Assembly (NCBI RefSeq): GCF_001188955.3
Contig: NZ_JPRF03000058.1
Span: 1-36,456 of the forward strand
Length of the DNA stretch: 36,456 nucleotides
Direction of reading: 5' to 3'
Origin: Kitasatospora aureofaciens
Lineage (GTDB): Bacteria > Actinomycetota > Actinomycetes > Streptomycetales > Streptomycetaceae
Part shown: positions 9,489 through 15,825 of the stretch, piece by piece
How positions within the stretch are numbered: position 1 is the first letter of the stretch
Layout of the letters: each line of letters starts with the position of its first letter
The notes under the pieces: model-generated
Database searches by the model: none
What the model was told of the DNA's origin: nothing
Seen by the model: only the letters and a program-made list of their open reading frames with translations
Position numbers and translations under genes: made by a program

Positions 9489-9497
9489 TGTGGACAA
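9489..9497 (-). promoter_or_regulatory. Consensus DnaA box upstream of ssb
   Basis: The plus strand reads TGTGGACAA, the exact reverse complement of TTGTCCACA, the DnaA-box form preferred in Streptomyces. It lies about 100 bp upstream of the ssb start codon and about 45 bp upstream of its candidate -35. I see no second box nearby, so this is not an origin. Confidence 0.55.
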
Positions 9498-10035
9498 CTC
9501 CTGTGCCGATCGGCAGGGTGAAAAAGAGCCGTCACTCGCAGGGGTGAATTTCGGCCTTCCCGCACCGCCAGGTCGGCACTTCTTCGCGCTCATGACAACA
9601 AACGGGCAGATCGCGACCCCCGCCGGAGCGCGACCGAAGGCCCCGCCGCGAGCCGTCCGCGCACGTCATCCGACCGGAGCAAGCCGAATAGGACCCCCAC
9701 CTTGGCCGCCGGCGGGACATTCTCCGTGTCGAATCCATAACGGGTGAGGAGGCAGCCCCGTAACGACTGCACAACGTCCGGCCCGGAACTGTCCCAGACC
9801 GCTGCACACACGGTCTCCACCTGCGATTATCGGACCGCTCCACCGAACCGACACACCAACGACGGTGTCGTCACACCCGGCCGAGGAACTGGACACCCTT
9901 ATCCTGTCCCCGACAGGGCGAGGGCCCACCAACCCCCACCCCCACCCCTCAGGTACGGGGACGGACCACGCGCGCCCCCAGCGCTCGTCGCCCGATCCCG
10001 GCCACGGTCACGCCCGCCAGGGCGCCGTCCGTCCC
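9498..10035. other. Long stretch with little coding signal, upstream of tRNA-Arg
   Basis: Base composition is more mixed than in the flanking genes, and all ORFs here are short with atypical codon use. Only the 9590-9820 minus-strand frame has any promoter support. A small hairpin (CCTGTC-CCC-GACAGG, 9903-9917) and a C-rich run (9931-9950) are visible. I found no clear tRNA promoter. Confidence 0.5.
9590..9820 (-). CDS. Possible small hypothetical protein
   Basis: This is a 76-residue frame starting with GTG 9820. I do not recognise the product. The middle (RYGFDTENVPPAAKVGVLFG) looks protein-like, but the C-terminal 20 residues are Arg/Ser-rich. In favour: GATAAT on the minus strand (plus 9826-9831) lies 5 nt before the GTG, the arrangement of a leaderless transcript. 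Against: there is no good -35 or Shine-Dalgarno, and codon use is poor for this genome, with a TTA and a CTA codon. If real, the TTA codon would make it dependent on the bldA tRNA. It could also be a decayed gene or chance. Confidence 0.2.
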   Translation of the reverse strand: METVCAAVWDSSGPDVVQSLRGCLLTRYGFDTENVPPAAKVGVLFGLLRSDDVRGRLAAGPSVALRRGSRSARLLS

Positions 10036-10108
10036 GCCCCCATAGCTCAGCGGATAGAGCACCCGCCTTCTAAGCGGTAGGTCGCAGGTTCGAATCCTGC
10101 TGGGGGCG
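10036..10108 (+). tRNA. tRNA-Arg (anticodon UCU)
   Basis: A complete 73-nt cloverleaf is visible: acceptor GCCCCCA/TGGGGGC, D stem GCTC/GAGC, anticodon loop CTTCTAA, variable loop AGGTC, T arm GCAGG-TTCGAAT-CCTGC, discriminator G. CCA is encoded directly after it (10109-10111). Anticodon TCT reads AGA/AGG, which are rare codons in this GC-rich genome. The top pair of the anticodon stem (27-43) is C-U, so that stem has only four standard pairs. No integrase or duplicated 3' end marks it as an occupied attachment site. Confidence 0.95.
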
Positions 10109-10111
10109 CCA

Positions 10112-10406
10112 CCTCGCAATTCCGCAGGCCATCGCGGCGATGAACACTTTCCGTGGCCGTTTCGGATCTCCGGGTAATCCCGCACTCGCTGCGCATAACC
10201 CGTGACAATGCGTATCATGCCCGCCACGGAAGGCGGGTGACCGGGAAAACCGGAATTCCGGGCGAATCCCCCACCAATGAACGAAACAACCCCGGCCCGA
10301 CCGGCCGCCGGCGAATCCGGAAAGAGCCGGAGAGCCGGACGTCCGGGGAGTCGAACAGCCGGGAGCCGGACCGCCCGGAGGCGGAACGGCCCGGCGGCCG
10401 GAGACC
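10112..10406. other. Intergenic region after tRNA-Arg
   Basis: No gene is supported. There is a 6-bp hairpin (CCCGCC/GGCGGG, about 10220-10237), a perfect 12-bp palindrome CCGGAATTCCGG (10250-10261) beside CCGGGAAAACCGG, and a stretch rich in repeated AGCCGGA-like words (about 10325-10400). The palindromes could end the tRNA transcript, but no U-tract follows. Confidence 0.4.
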
Positions 10407-11018
10407 CTATGCGACCAGTCCCGCCAGATAGGCGTCGAGGAGCGCGATCTGGCGCTCGGCGGGGAACTCCGCGGGGGCGAACAGCGACTGCACCACCAGC
10501 CCGAGCACGAAGGCCTGCGCCCCCGCCGCGAGCCCGGCGGGATCGGCGTCGGCCGGGAGCTCGCCGAGCCGCTGGGCGTCCGCCACGTGCGCCGTGAGCG
10601 CCACCCGCGAGCGGGCGTAGCGCTCCGCGTGCGCGGCCGCCAGCTCCGGGTCCGCCAGGGCGACGTCCCAGGAGCTGACCCAGATCCGGTTGCCGGCCTC
10701 GGTCGCCTCGTCCAGCGGCAGGACGTCGAGCAGCGCGGCCCGCAGCCGGGCCAGCCCGACGGGCGGGGGCGGGGTGCCGTCGACGGGCGCCAGCCGCCGG
10801 GGCCGGGCGGCGGAACGCCGGTCGAGTTCCTCCAGGGCGTGACTGAGCAGCGCCCGCTTGTTCGGGAAGTAGTGGGTCAACAGCCCGGTGGAGGCGCCCA
10901 GTTCGGCTGCCACCGCGCGCAGCGTGAGCCCCTCGAAGCCCCGGGTGGAGAGCACCCGCCACACCCCCTCGGAGACTTCCGAGCGGCGGGCGTCATGGTC
11001 TCCCCGGGGTGGCGTCAT
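10407..11018 (-). CDS. TetR-family transcriptional regulator (1)
   Basis: This is a 203-residue TetR-type repressor. The N-terminal helix-turn-helix domain (about 12-58) reads RRSEVSEGVWRVLSTRGFEG, LTLRAVAAELGASTGLLTHY, then FPNKRALLSHALEEL. The C-terminal domain is a ligand-binding helical bundle of the TetR_C type. The ATG at 11018 lacks a Shine-Dalgarno, but TACGAT ends 7 nt upstream, so a leaderless transcript is likely. A 20-bp palindrome next to that -10 points to autoregulation. The GNAT gene is transcribed divergently from the same region and is the likely second target. The ligand is unknown. Confidence 0.9.
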   Translation of the reverse strand: MTPPRGDHDARRSEVSEGVWRVLSTRGFEGLTLRAVAAELGASTGLLTHYFPNKRALLSHALEELDRRSAARPRRLAPVDGTPPPPVGLARLRAALLDVLPLDEATEAGNRIWVSSWDVALADPELAAAHAERYARSRVALTAHVADAQRLGELPADADPAGLAAGAQAFVLGLVVQSLFAPAEFPAERQIALLDAYLAGLVA

Positions 11019-11025
11019 GGAGGCT

Positions 11026-11051
11026 ATCGTACATACCAAACGTTTGTTATG
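11026..11051. promoter_or_regulatory. Operator and -10 in the tetR(1)/GNAT intergenic region
   Basis: CATACCAAACGTTTGTTATG (11032-11051) is a palindrome with one mismatched pair and a perfect CAAACGTTTG core (11037-11046). It abuts the minus-strand -10 TACGAT (plus 11026-11031), filling the -35/-10 spacer. It also overlaps a possible plus-strand -10 (TATGAA, 11048-11053) for the GNAT gene. This is the classical layout of a TetR operator repressing both directions. Confidence 0.7.
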
Positions 11052-11095
11052 AATGATCCCGACAGCCCGCCGCACCACCCGTGAAAGGCCCGCCC

Positions 11096-11647
11096 GTGTT
11101 TTCCGTCCCCCTCGCCGAGAACGCCGAACTGCGCCCCCTGGAGCCGTGGCAGGCCCCCGAGTTCCTGGCCCACATCGACCGCGCCCGGGCCCACACCGAC
11201 CCGTGGATCCCGTGGGCCACCTTCTCCACCGACCTGGACTCGGCCCGGGCGACCCTGCAGCGCTACGCCGACCGCCAGGCCACCGACTCCGGCCGGATCT
11301 TCGGCATCTGGCGGGACGGCACACTGGTCGGCGGTGTGATGTTCGTGCACTTCGACACCAAGAGCGGCAACTGCGAGATCGGCGCCTGGACCGAGCCGGC
11401 CGGCGAGGGCGGCGGACTGATCACCGCCGCCGTCCGGCTGCTGCTCGACTACGCCTTCGCCACCCGCGGCATGCACCGCGCGGAGTGGTGGTGCTCGGCC
11501 GCCAACGCCCGCAGCCGCGCCGTGGCGGAGCGGGTCGGCATGCGGCGGGAGGGCGTGCTGCGCGAGTGGTTCCTCCACAACGGCGTCCGCCACGACAAGG
11601 AGATCTGGGCGGTCCTGGCCTCGGAGTGGGCCGCCACCCGAGCCTGA
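11096..11647 (+). CDS. GNAT-family N-acetyltransferase, RimJ/RimL type
   Basis: This 183-residue cytosolic acetyltransferase resembles the RimJ/RimL/ribosomal-protein or small-molecule acetyltransferase group. Visible features are the N-terminal ELRPLEPWQAPEF, the strand pair GRIFGIWRDGTLVGGVMFVH, the acetyl-CoA loop EPAGEGGGLITAAVRLLLDY and the C-terminal NARSRAVAERVGMRREGVLRE typical of RimL. GTG 11096 is chosen because GAAAGG lies 7 nt upstream; the GTG at 11081 has no ribosome site. It is divergent from tetR(1) with a shared operator, so an inducible detoxification role is possible. The substrate is not known. Confidence 0.88.
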   Translation: MFSVPLAENAELRPLEPWQAPEFLAHIDRARAHTDPWIPWATFSTDLDSARATLQRYADRQATDSGRIFGIWRDGTLVGGVMFVHFDTKSGNCEIGAWTEPAGEGGGLITAAVRLLLDYAFATRGMHRAEWWCSAANARSRAVAERVGMRREGVLREWFLHNGVRHDKEIWAVLASEWAATRA

Positions 11648-11671
11648 CCGGCCGGACTCCCCACGCGCGCC

Positions 11672-11715
11672 GAGCGGGGCCCGGTGGACTCCCCGCAGTC
11701 CACCGGGCCCCGCTC
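11672..11715. terminator. Bidirectional terminator between GNAT and the MFS exporter
   Basis: A perfect 19-bp stem (11672-11690 with 11697-11715) closes a 6-nt loop between two convergent genes. There is no U-tract on either side. Confidence 0.85.
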
Positions 11716-11728
11716 CGTCACATCCCCG

Positions 11729-11792
11729 CCTCGCCGGACCCGCGCCTCACCGGACCCGCGCCTCACCGGACCCCCGCCTCGCCGAACCCCCG
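11729..11792. repeat. Four tandem 16-bp repeats
   Basis: Units of the form CCTCRCCGRACCCSCG occupy 11729-11744, 11745-11760, 11761-11776 and 11777-11792, each differing from its neighbour by one to three bases. The array ends one base before the MFS stop codon and starts 13 bp after the terminator stem. It is the kind of repeat that can vary in copy number between strains. Confidence 0.9.
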
Positions 11793-11793
11793 C

Positions 11794-13344
11794 TCAGGCC
11801 GCCGGCACCGGCTGCTCCGCCGCGGCGCCCGCCGACTCCACCGAGCGCAGCCGCAGCGCCAGCAGCAGTACCAGGACCATCACCCCGGCCGCCGACAGGA
11901 AGACCACGTCCACGGCGTCCGTGAAGCTCCGCACCGCCTGCTCCCGCGCCGGTCCGGTCACCACCCGTACCGCGCCGAGCGTCCGCCCCGGCCGGCCGGC
12001 CTCGAACACCCGGGACAGCACCGTGCCGAAGACCGCCGCCCCGAGGGCGTTGCCGAGGGTCTGGAAGAACCGGATCCCGGTGGTGGCGACGCCGAGCTGG
12101 TGGCGCGGGGCGGCGTCCTGCACCAGGGTGATCAGCTGCCCGATCAGCTGGCCGAACCCGGCGCCGAGCAGCGTGAGTTCGGCACCCACCGCCCACAGCG
12201 GGGTGTCCGGCCCGCTGAGCCCGAGCAGTCCCAGGGCGAGCATCGAGCAGCCCGCGCCGGCCACCAGGAAGGTGCGCGGCCGGTGCCCTCGGGAGAGCAG
12301 CCGGGTGGCCAGCAGTCCGGCCCCGGTCATCCCGGCCGCCATCGGCATCAGGTAGAGGCTGGCCGTGGTCGGGGCGATCCCCCGGGCGACCTGGAGGTAG
12401 ATCATCACGTAGACGATCGCGCCCATCATGCCCATCCCGACCAGGCCCTGGACGGCGAAGCCGATCCGCACCACCGGGATCCGGAACAGCGAGAGCGGCA
12501 GCACCGGCTCGGCGGCGGTGGCCTGGCGCCACAGGAAGAGGCCGAGCGCGGCCAGGGTGGCGGCGGACGTGCCGAGGATCACCGGGGAGGTCCAGCCGTA
12601 GTCCTTGCCGCCCCACTCGGTGACCAGCAGCAGCCCGGTGGCGAAGGCGGCGGCCAGAGTGGCGCCGAGGAAGTCCAGGCCGCGCCGCTCGACGGTCTGC
12701 GGCAGCTTGAGCGCCAGGGCGAAGCCGGCCAGGACGAGCAGGCCGAGCGGCAGGTTGACGTAGAAGATCCAGCGCCAGCCGAGGTGGTCGGTGAACAGCG
12801 CACCGACCAGCGGGCCGATCGCCATGCCGAGGCCCGCGACGATCCCGCCCACCGCGCCGCCCTTGCCCCTGCTGCGCTCCTCCGGATCCTGGAGCTGGGC
12901 CATCACGACCATGGTCACGCTCATCAGCCCGCCACCACCGACGCCCTGGACGGCCCGGAAGGCGATCAGCTCGCCCATCGACTGTGCGGCGCCGCACAGC
13001 GCCGAGCCGAGCAGGAAGCTGCCGACCGCCCCGAGCAGGACCCGCTTGGCGCCGTACACGTCGCAGAGCTTGCCGTAGAGCGGGAGCAGCGCGGTGGCGG
13101 CCAGGGAGAAGGCGCTGACCAGCCAGGGCAGCCGGTCGATGCCGTGCACCGGGTCGAGGTCGTGGACGATCGGCACGGTGGCGGCCGAGACGATGTTGGA
13201 GTCGAGCACGGCCAGCACGATCGTCAGCAGGCAGAGCAGCATGCCGAGCTTGCGTTGGGCGACCGTCATCAGCGCGGAACCGCCCTGGCCGGACGCCTCT
13301 GCAGCGGACGTCTGTACAGCGGGTGTCTGGGCAGCGGATGCCAT
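11794..13344 (-). CDS. MFS drug exporter, DHA2 (14-TMS) family
   Basis: This 516-residue proton-coupled exporter has about fourteen hydrophobic segments. DHA2 hallmarks are visible. The first helix carries LDSNIVSAATVPIV (motif D1). Motif A is GKLCDVYGAKRVLL in the loop after TM2. RAVQGVGGGGLMS follows. Motif C is GLGMAIGPLVGALF in TM5, with GWRWIFYVNLPLG after it. The ATG at 13344 is preceded by GGGGGGA. The gene is divergent from tetR(2), the usual arrangement for a multidrug exporter and its local repressor. The substrate is unknown. Confidence 0.93.
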   Translation of the reverse strand: MASAAQTPAVQTSAAEASGQGGSALMTVAQRKLGMLLCLLTIVLAVLDSNIVSAATVPIVHDLDPVHGIDRLPWLVSAFSLAATALLPLYGKLCDVYGAKRVLLGAVGSFLLGSALCGAAQSMGELIAFRAVQGVGGGGLMSVTMVVMAQLQDPEERSRGKGGAVGGIVAGLGMAIGPLVGALFTDHLGWRWIFYVNLPLGLLVLAGFALALKLPQTVERRGLDFLGATLAAAFATGLLLVTEWGGKDYGWTSPVILGTSAATLAALGLFLWRQATAAEPVLPLSLFRIPVVRIGFAVQGLVGMGMMGAIVYVMIYLQVARGIAPTTASLYLMPMAAGMTGAGLLATRLLSRGHRPRTFLVAGAGCSMLALGLLGLSGPDTPLWAVGAELTLLGAGFGQLIGQLITLVQDAAPRHQLGVATTGIRFFQTLGNALGAAVFGTVLSRVFEAGRPGRTLGAVRVVTGPAREQAVRSFTDAVDVVFLSAAGVMVLVLLLALRLRSVESAGAAAEQPVPAA

Positions 13345-13409
13345 CGGGAAGTCCCCCCGGAGTCAGCGGAGTTGGCCCGTTCCGGTGCGATCCGGCGGGC
13401 TCGGCACCA

Positions 13410-13456
13410 ACCATGACAGCATTGTTGGACCGGGTCAATTCTTCAGCCCGTCCAAT
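13410..13456. promoter_or_regulatory. MFS promoter and candidate TetR(2) operator
   Basis: On the minus strand TTGACC (plus 13433-13438) and CATGGT (plus 13410-13415) are spaced by 17 bp. The -35 sits in an imperfect palindrome TTGGACCGGGTCAA (13425-13438). TTGGAC (13425-13430) is also inverted as GTCCAA at 13450-13455, and GGGTCAA recurs at 13466-13472. Some of these words probably form the operator; which ones cannot be settled by eye. Confidence 0.45.
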
Positions 13457-13485
13457 CTTTCTGCTGGGTCAACCTTTGATCCTGG

Positions 13486-13491
13486 TACAGT
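13486..13491 (+). promoter_or_regulatory. -10 element of tetR(2), leaderless type
   Basis: TACAGT ends 6 bp before the ATG at 13498. There is no Shine-Dalgarno, and CCCCCC fills the gap. No good -35 is visible, which would suit activation or weak basal expression. Confidence 0.4.
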
Positions 13492-13497
13492 CCCCCC

Positions 13498-14187
13498 ATG
13501 GCGACCCACCACGGCTTCGACCTCGGCCCCCACCGCGACCTCGACGCCCTCCCGCTGCGCGAGCGCAAGAAGATCCAGACCGGTATCCGGATCTTCCGCA
13601 CGGCCGTCGTCCTCTTCGCCGAACGGGGCTTCGACCAGGTCTCGGTGGCCGAGATCGCGGCGGCCGCCGAGGTGTCCAAGATGACCGTCTTCAACTACTT
13701 CCCGACCAAGGAAGACCTGGTCATGGGCCCGATGGAGCAGCACCTCGACGAACCGGCCCGGGCGGTGCGCGACCGCGCACCGGGCACCTCCGCCGTCGTG
13801 GCGCTGCGCGAGCACTTCCTGGCCGCGCTGGAGCGCAAGGACCCGGCCACCGGCCTGAACGACGACCGGGTCGTGCTGGACGTGATCCGGCTGATCCACG
13901 CCACTCCGGCGCTGGCGGTGCGGGCCACCGCCGGCTTCGGCCAGCAGGCCCAGACCCTGCTGGCCGCGGAACTGTGCGCCCAGGACCCGGCCCACGACGA
14001 GCTGACCGCCCGGGTCGCCGCGGCCCAACTGCTGGCCGTCCGGCTGACCCTGATCGGCGGCAACCACCGCCGGATGCTGGACGGCGAGAGCGCGGACGCC
14101 GCCCTGCCCGCCGCACTGGACGAGGCCCGCCGGGCCTTCGCCTCGGTCGAACACGGCCTCGGGGACTACGGCGCCGCCCACGCCTGA
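13498..14187 (+). CDS. TetR-family transcriptional regulator (2)
   Basis: This is a 229-residue TetR repressor. The DNA-binding domain is at about 22-70: RERKKIQTGIRIFRTAVVLF, AERGFDQVSVAEIAAAAEVS, KMTVFNYFPTKEDLV. The KMTVFNYFPTKE recognition helix is typical of regulators paired with exporters. The C-terminal domain is helical and Ala/Leu-rich, with no recognised ligand signature. It is divergent from the MFS exporter gene, which is its likely target. A crotonase-like gene starts 36 bp downstream on the same strand. Confidence 0.92.
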   Translation: MATHHGFDLGPHRDLDALPLRERKKIQTGIRIFRTAVVLFAERGFDQVSVAEIAAAAEVSKMTVFNYFPTKEDLVMGPMEQHLDEPARAVRDRAPGTSAVVALREHFLAALERKDPATGLNDDRVVLDVIRLIHATPALAVRATAGFGQQAQTLLAAELCAQDPAHDELTARVAAAQLLAVRLTLIGGNHRRMLDGESADAALPAALDEARRAFASVEHGLGDYGAAHA

Positions 14188-14223
14188 GAGAGTGGGCGCA
14201 CCACGACCGACCCGGAGGTGCGC

Positions 14224-15033
14224 ATGGACCAGCCGCTGCTCACGCGGGACCGCTCGGCCCTGCCCGCCCAGGCCGAGGGCCTGAACGCCTACGTCGGCGA
14301 GGACGGCGTCGCGGTCCTGGAATTCGCCCGTCCGCACCGCCGCAACGCGGTGACCCTGGCGGTCTGGCAGGCGCTGCCCAAGGTCCTGGACCAGCTGGCC
14401 GAGCAGGACGGCGTGCGCGCCCTGCTGCTGACCGGCGCCGGGAACACCTTCAGCGCGGGCGCGGACATCACCGAACTCGCCGAGGTGTACGGCGATCCGC
14501 AGCGCGCGGACGCCTACCACGCGGTCAACGTGGCCGCCGAGGAGGCACTCGCGGCCTTCCCGCACCCGACCCTCGCCGTGGTGCACGGTGCCTGTGTGGG
14601 CGGTGGCTGCCAGCTGGCCGTCGCCTGCGACCTGCGATTCGTCGCGGAGGACGCCCGGCTGGGGATCACCCCGGCCAAGCTTGGTGTGGTCTACCCTGCC
14701 GTGCCGACCCTGCGCCTGGCCCGGCTGGTCGGCCCGGCCCGCGCCAAGTACCTGCTGTTCTCCGGCGAGTTGGTGCGCGGCCGGGACGCACTGCCCCTGG
14801 GCCTCGCGGAGCGGGTCCTGCCGGACGCCGAACTGGACGCCGCCGCCCTGGAGTTCGCCCGGCTGCTGACCCGTCGCTCGACCCAGACCATCGGCGCGGT
14901 CAAGGCCGCGCTGGCCGTCCCGGCGGAGCGGGCCGCCGAGGCGCTGGCGCCCTGGGAGCGGCGCTCCCGGGAGGCCTCGGACGTGCACGAGGGGCTGGCC
15001 GCCTTCCTGGACGGCCGCCCGCCGCGGTTCTGA
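14224..15033 (+). CDS. Enoyl-CoA hydratase/isomerase-fold protein (non-canonical active site)
   Basis: This 269-residue member of the crotonase superfamily normally acts on CoA thioesters in fatty-acid or secondary metabolism. Oxyanion-hole elements are present: FSAGADITEL (77-86) and HGACVGGGCQLAVACD (121-136). The two glutamates that add water in classical hydratases (Glu144 and Glu164 of the rat enzyme) align with Gln130 and Pro150 here (LGITPAKLG). It may therefore be an isomerase, a decarboxylase-like or hydrolase-like member, or specialised in some other way. ATG 14224 has GGAGG 5 nt upstream; a GTG at 14218 overlaps that ribosome site and is rejected. It may be co-transcribed with tetR(2). 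Confidence 0.85.
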   Translation: MDQPLLTRDRSALPAQAEGLNAYVGEDGVAVLEFARPHRRNAVTLAVWQALPKVLDQLAEQDGVRALLLTGAGNTFSAGADITELAEVYGDPQRADAYHAVNVAAEEALAAFPHPTLAVVHGACVGGGCQLAVACDLRFVAEDARLGITPAKLGVVYPAVPTLRLARLVGPARAKYLLFSGELVRGRDALPLGLAERVLPDAELDAAALEFARLLTRRSTQTIGAVKAALAVPAERAAEALAPWERRSREASDVHEGLAAFLDGRPPRF

Positions 15034-15199
15034 CGGGCGCGCCGCGGCTCCGGCCGGTGCCCGGGCGCGGAGGAGTGGCGGCGCCGGCGGCTCACGTACG
15101 ATCATCCGACCAGCGAACCGGCGCACCAGCGCAACGGCGCACCGACCGCCCAACCACCCAGCCGCCGACCGCCCTTCCCGACCCGGAGCACGCACCCCG

Positions 15200-15802
15200 A
15201 TGACCACCGAGGCCACGACCGCCCCCACCAACCGGACGATCTGGGCCCGCCGGGTCACCGACGGCGTCGAACCGAAGAACGTGATCATCGCGGTCTGCCT
15301 GCTCATCGGCGGCCTGCGCTACGGCTGGCCCGGCCTCGGCTGGGCCGCCTTCGCGGCGCTGTTCGCGGCTGTCATCCCGACCCTGTTCATCCAGCGCGGC
15401 ATCCGCAAGGGCACCCTGGAGGACCGCCACGTCGGCCACCGCCGGCGCCGACTGACCGTCATCCCGTTCATCATGGGCTCGGTCGCGGTGAGCTTCGCGG
15501 TGATGATCTGGGCCCACGCCCCGCGCGACCTCACCGCGATGGTCGCGGCGATGTTCGCCTCGCTGGTCCCGATCCTGGTGATCACCGTCTGGTGGAAGGT
15601 GTCCGTGCACACCGCCGTCGCCAGCGGCGCGGTGGCCTGCCTGGGCATCGCGCTCGGCCCGGTGTGGCTGCTGCTCTACCCGCTGGTCGCGGTGATCGGC
15701 TGGTCCCGGGTGGTGCTGCGGGACCACACCACCGCACAGACGATCGTCGGCGCGGTGGTGGGTGCCCTCACCGCCGGTCTCACCTTCTGGGCCGCCCGGT
15801 AG
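15200..15802 (+). CDS. PAP2-like integral membrane protein
   Basis: This 200-residue membrane protein has about five or six hydrophobic segments. Two regions resemble PAP2 (lipid phosphatase) motifs. KVSVHTAVASG (about 134-144) stands in for the PSGH motif. SRVVLRDHTTAQ (about 168-179) matches SRxxxxxHxxxD except that the final Asp is Gln. No KxxxxxxRP motif 1 is clear. It is probably a PAP2-superfamily relative acting on lipid phosphates at the membrane, but activity is uncertain. The ATG 15200 has only GGAG 12 nt upstream. TACGAT at 15097-15102 is a possible -10, and the roughly 90-bp leader after it has no obvious structure. Confidence 0.75.
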   Translation: MTTEATTAPTNRTIWARRVTDGVEPKNVIIAVCLLIGGLRYGWPGLGWAAFAALFAAVIPTLFIQRGIRKGTLEDRHVGHRRRRLTVIPFIMGSVAVSFAVMIWAHAPRDLTAMVAAMFASLVPILVITVWWKVSVHTAVASGAVACLGIALGPVWLLLYPLVAVIGWSRVVLRDHTTAQTIVGAVVGALTAGLTFWAAR

Positions 15803-15825
15803 GACGCCCCCCGGGACCGGCCCCG

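Noticed and set aside
9489..9497. A replication origin
   Set aside because: Only one DnaA box is seen, with no dnaA/dnaN genes and no AT-rich unwinding region.
10036..10406. An occupied integration site at tRNA-Arg
   Set aside because: There is no integrase, no repeat of the tRNA 3' end and no foreign gene in the window.
11729..11792. A CRISPR array
   Set aside because: The 16-bp units are directly adjacent with no spacers, and no cas genes are near.
11053..13416. A 787-codon plus-strand frame covering GNAT and the antisense of the MFS exporter
   Set aside because: It crosses a GNAT gene in another frame, a terminator and a repeat array. The exporter on the minus strand has clear DHA2 motifs.
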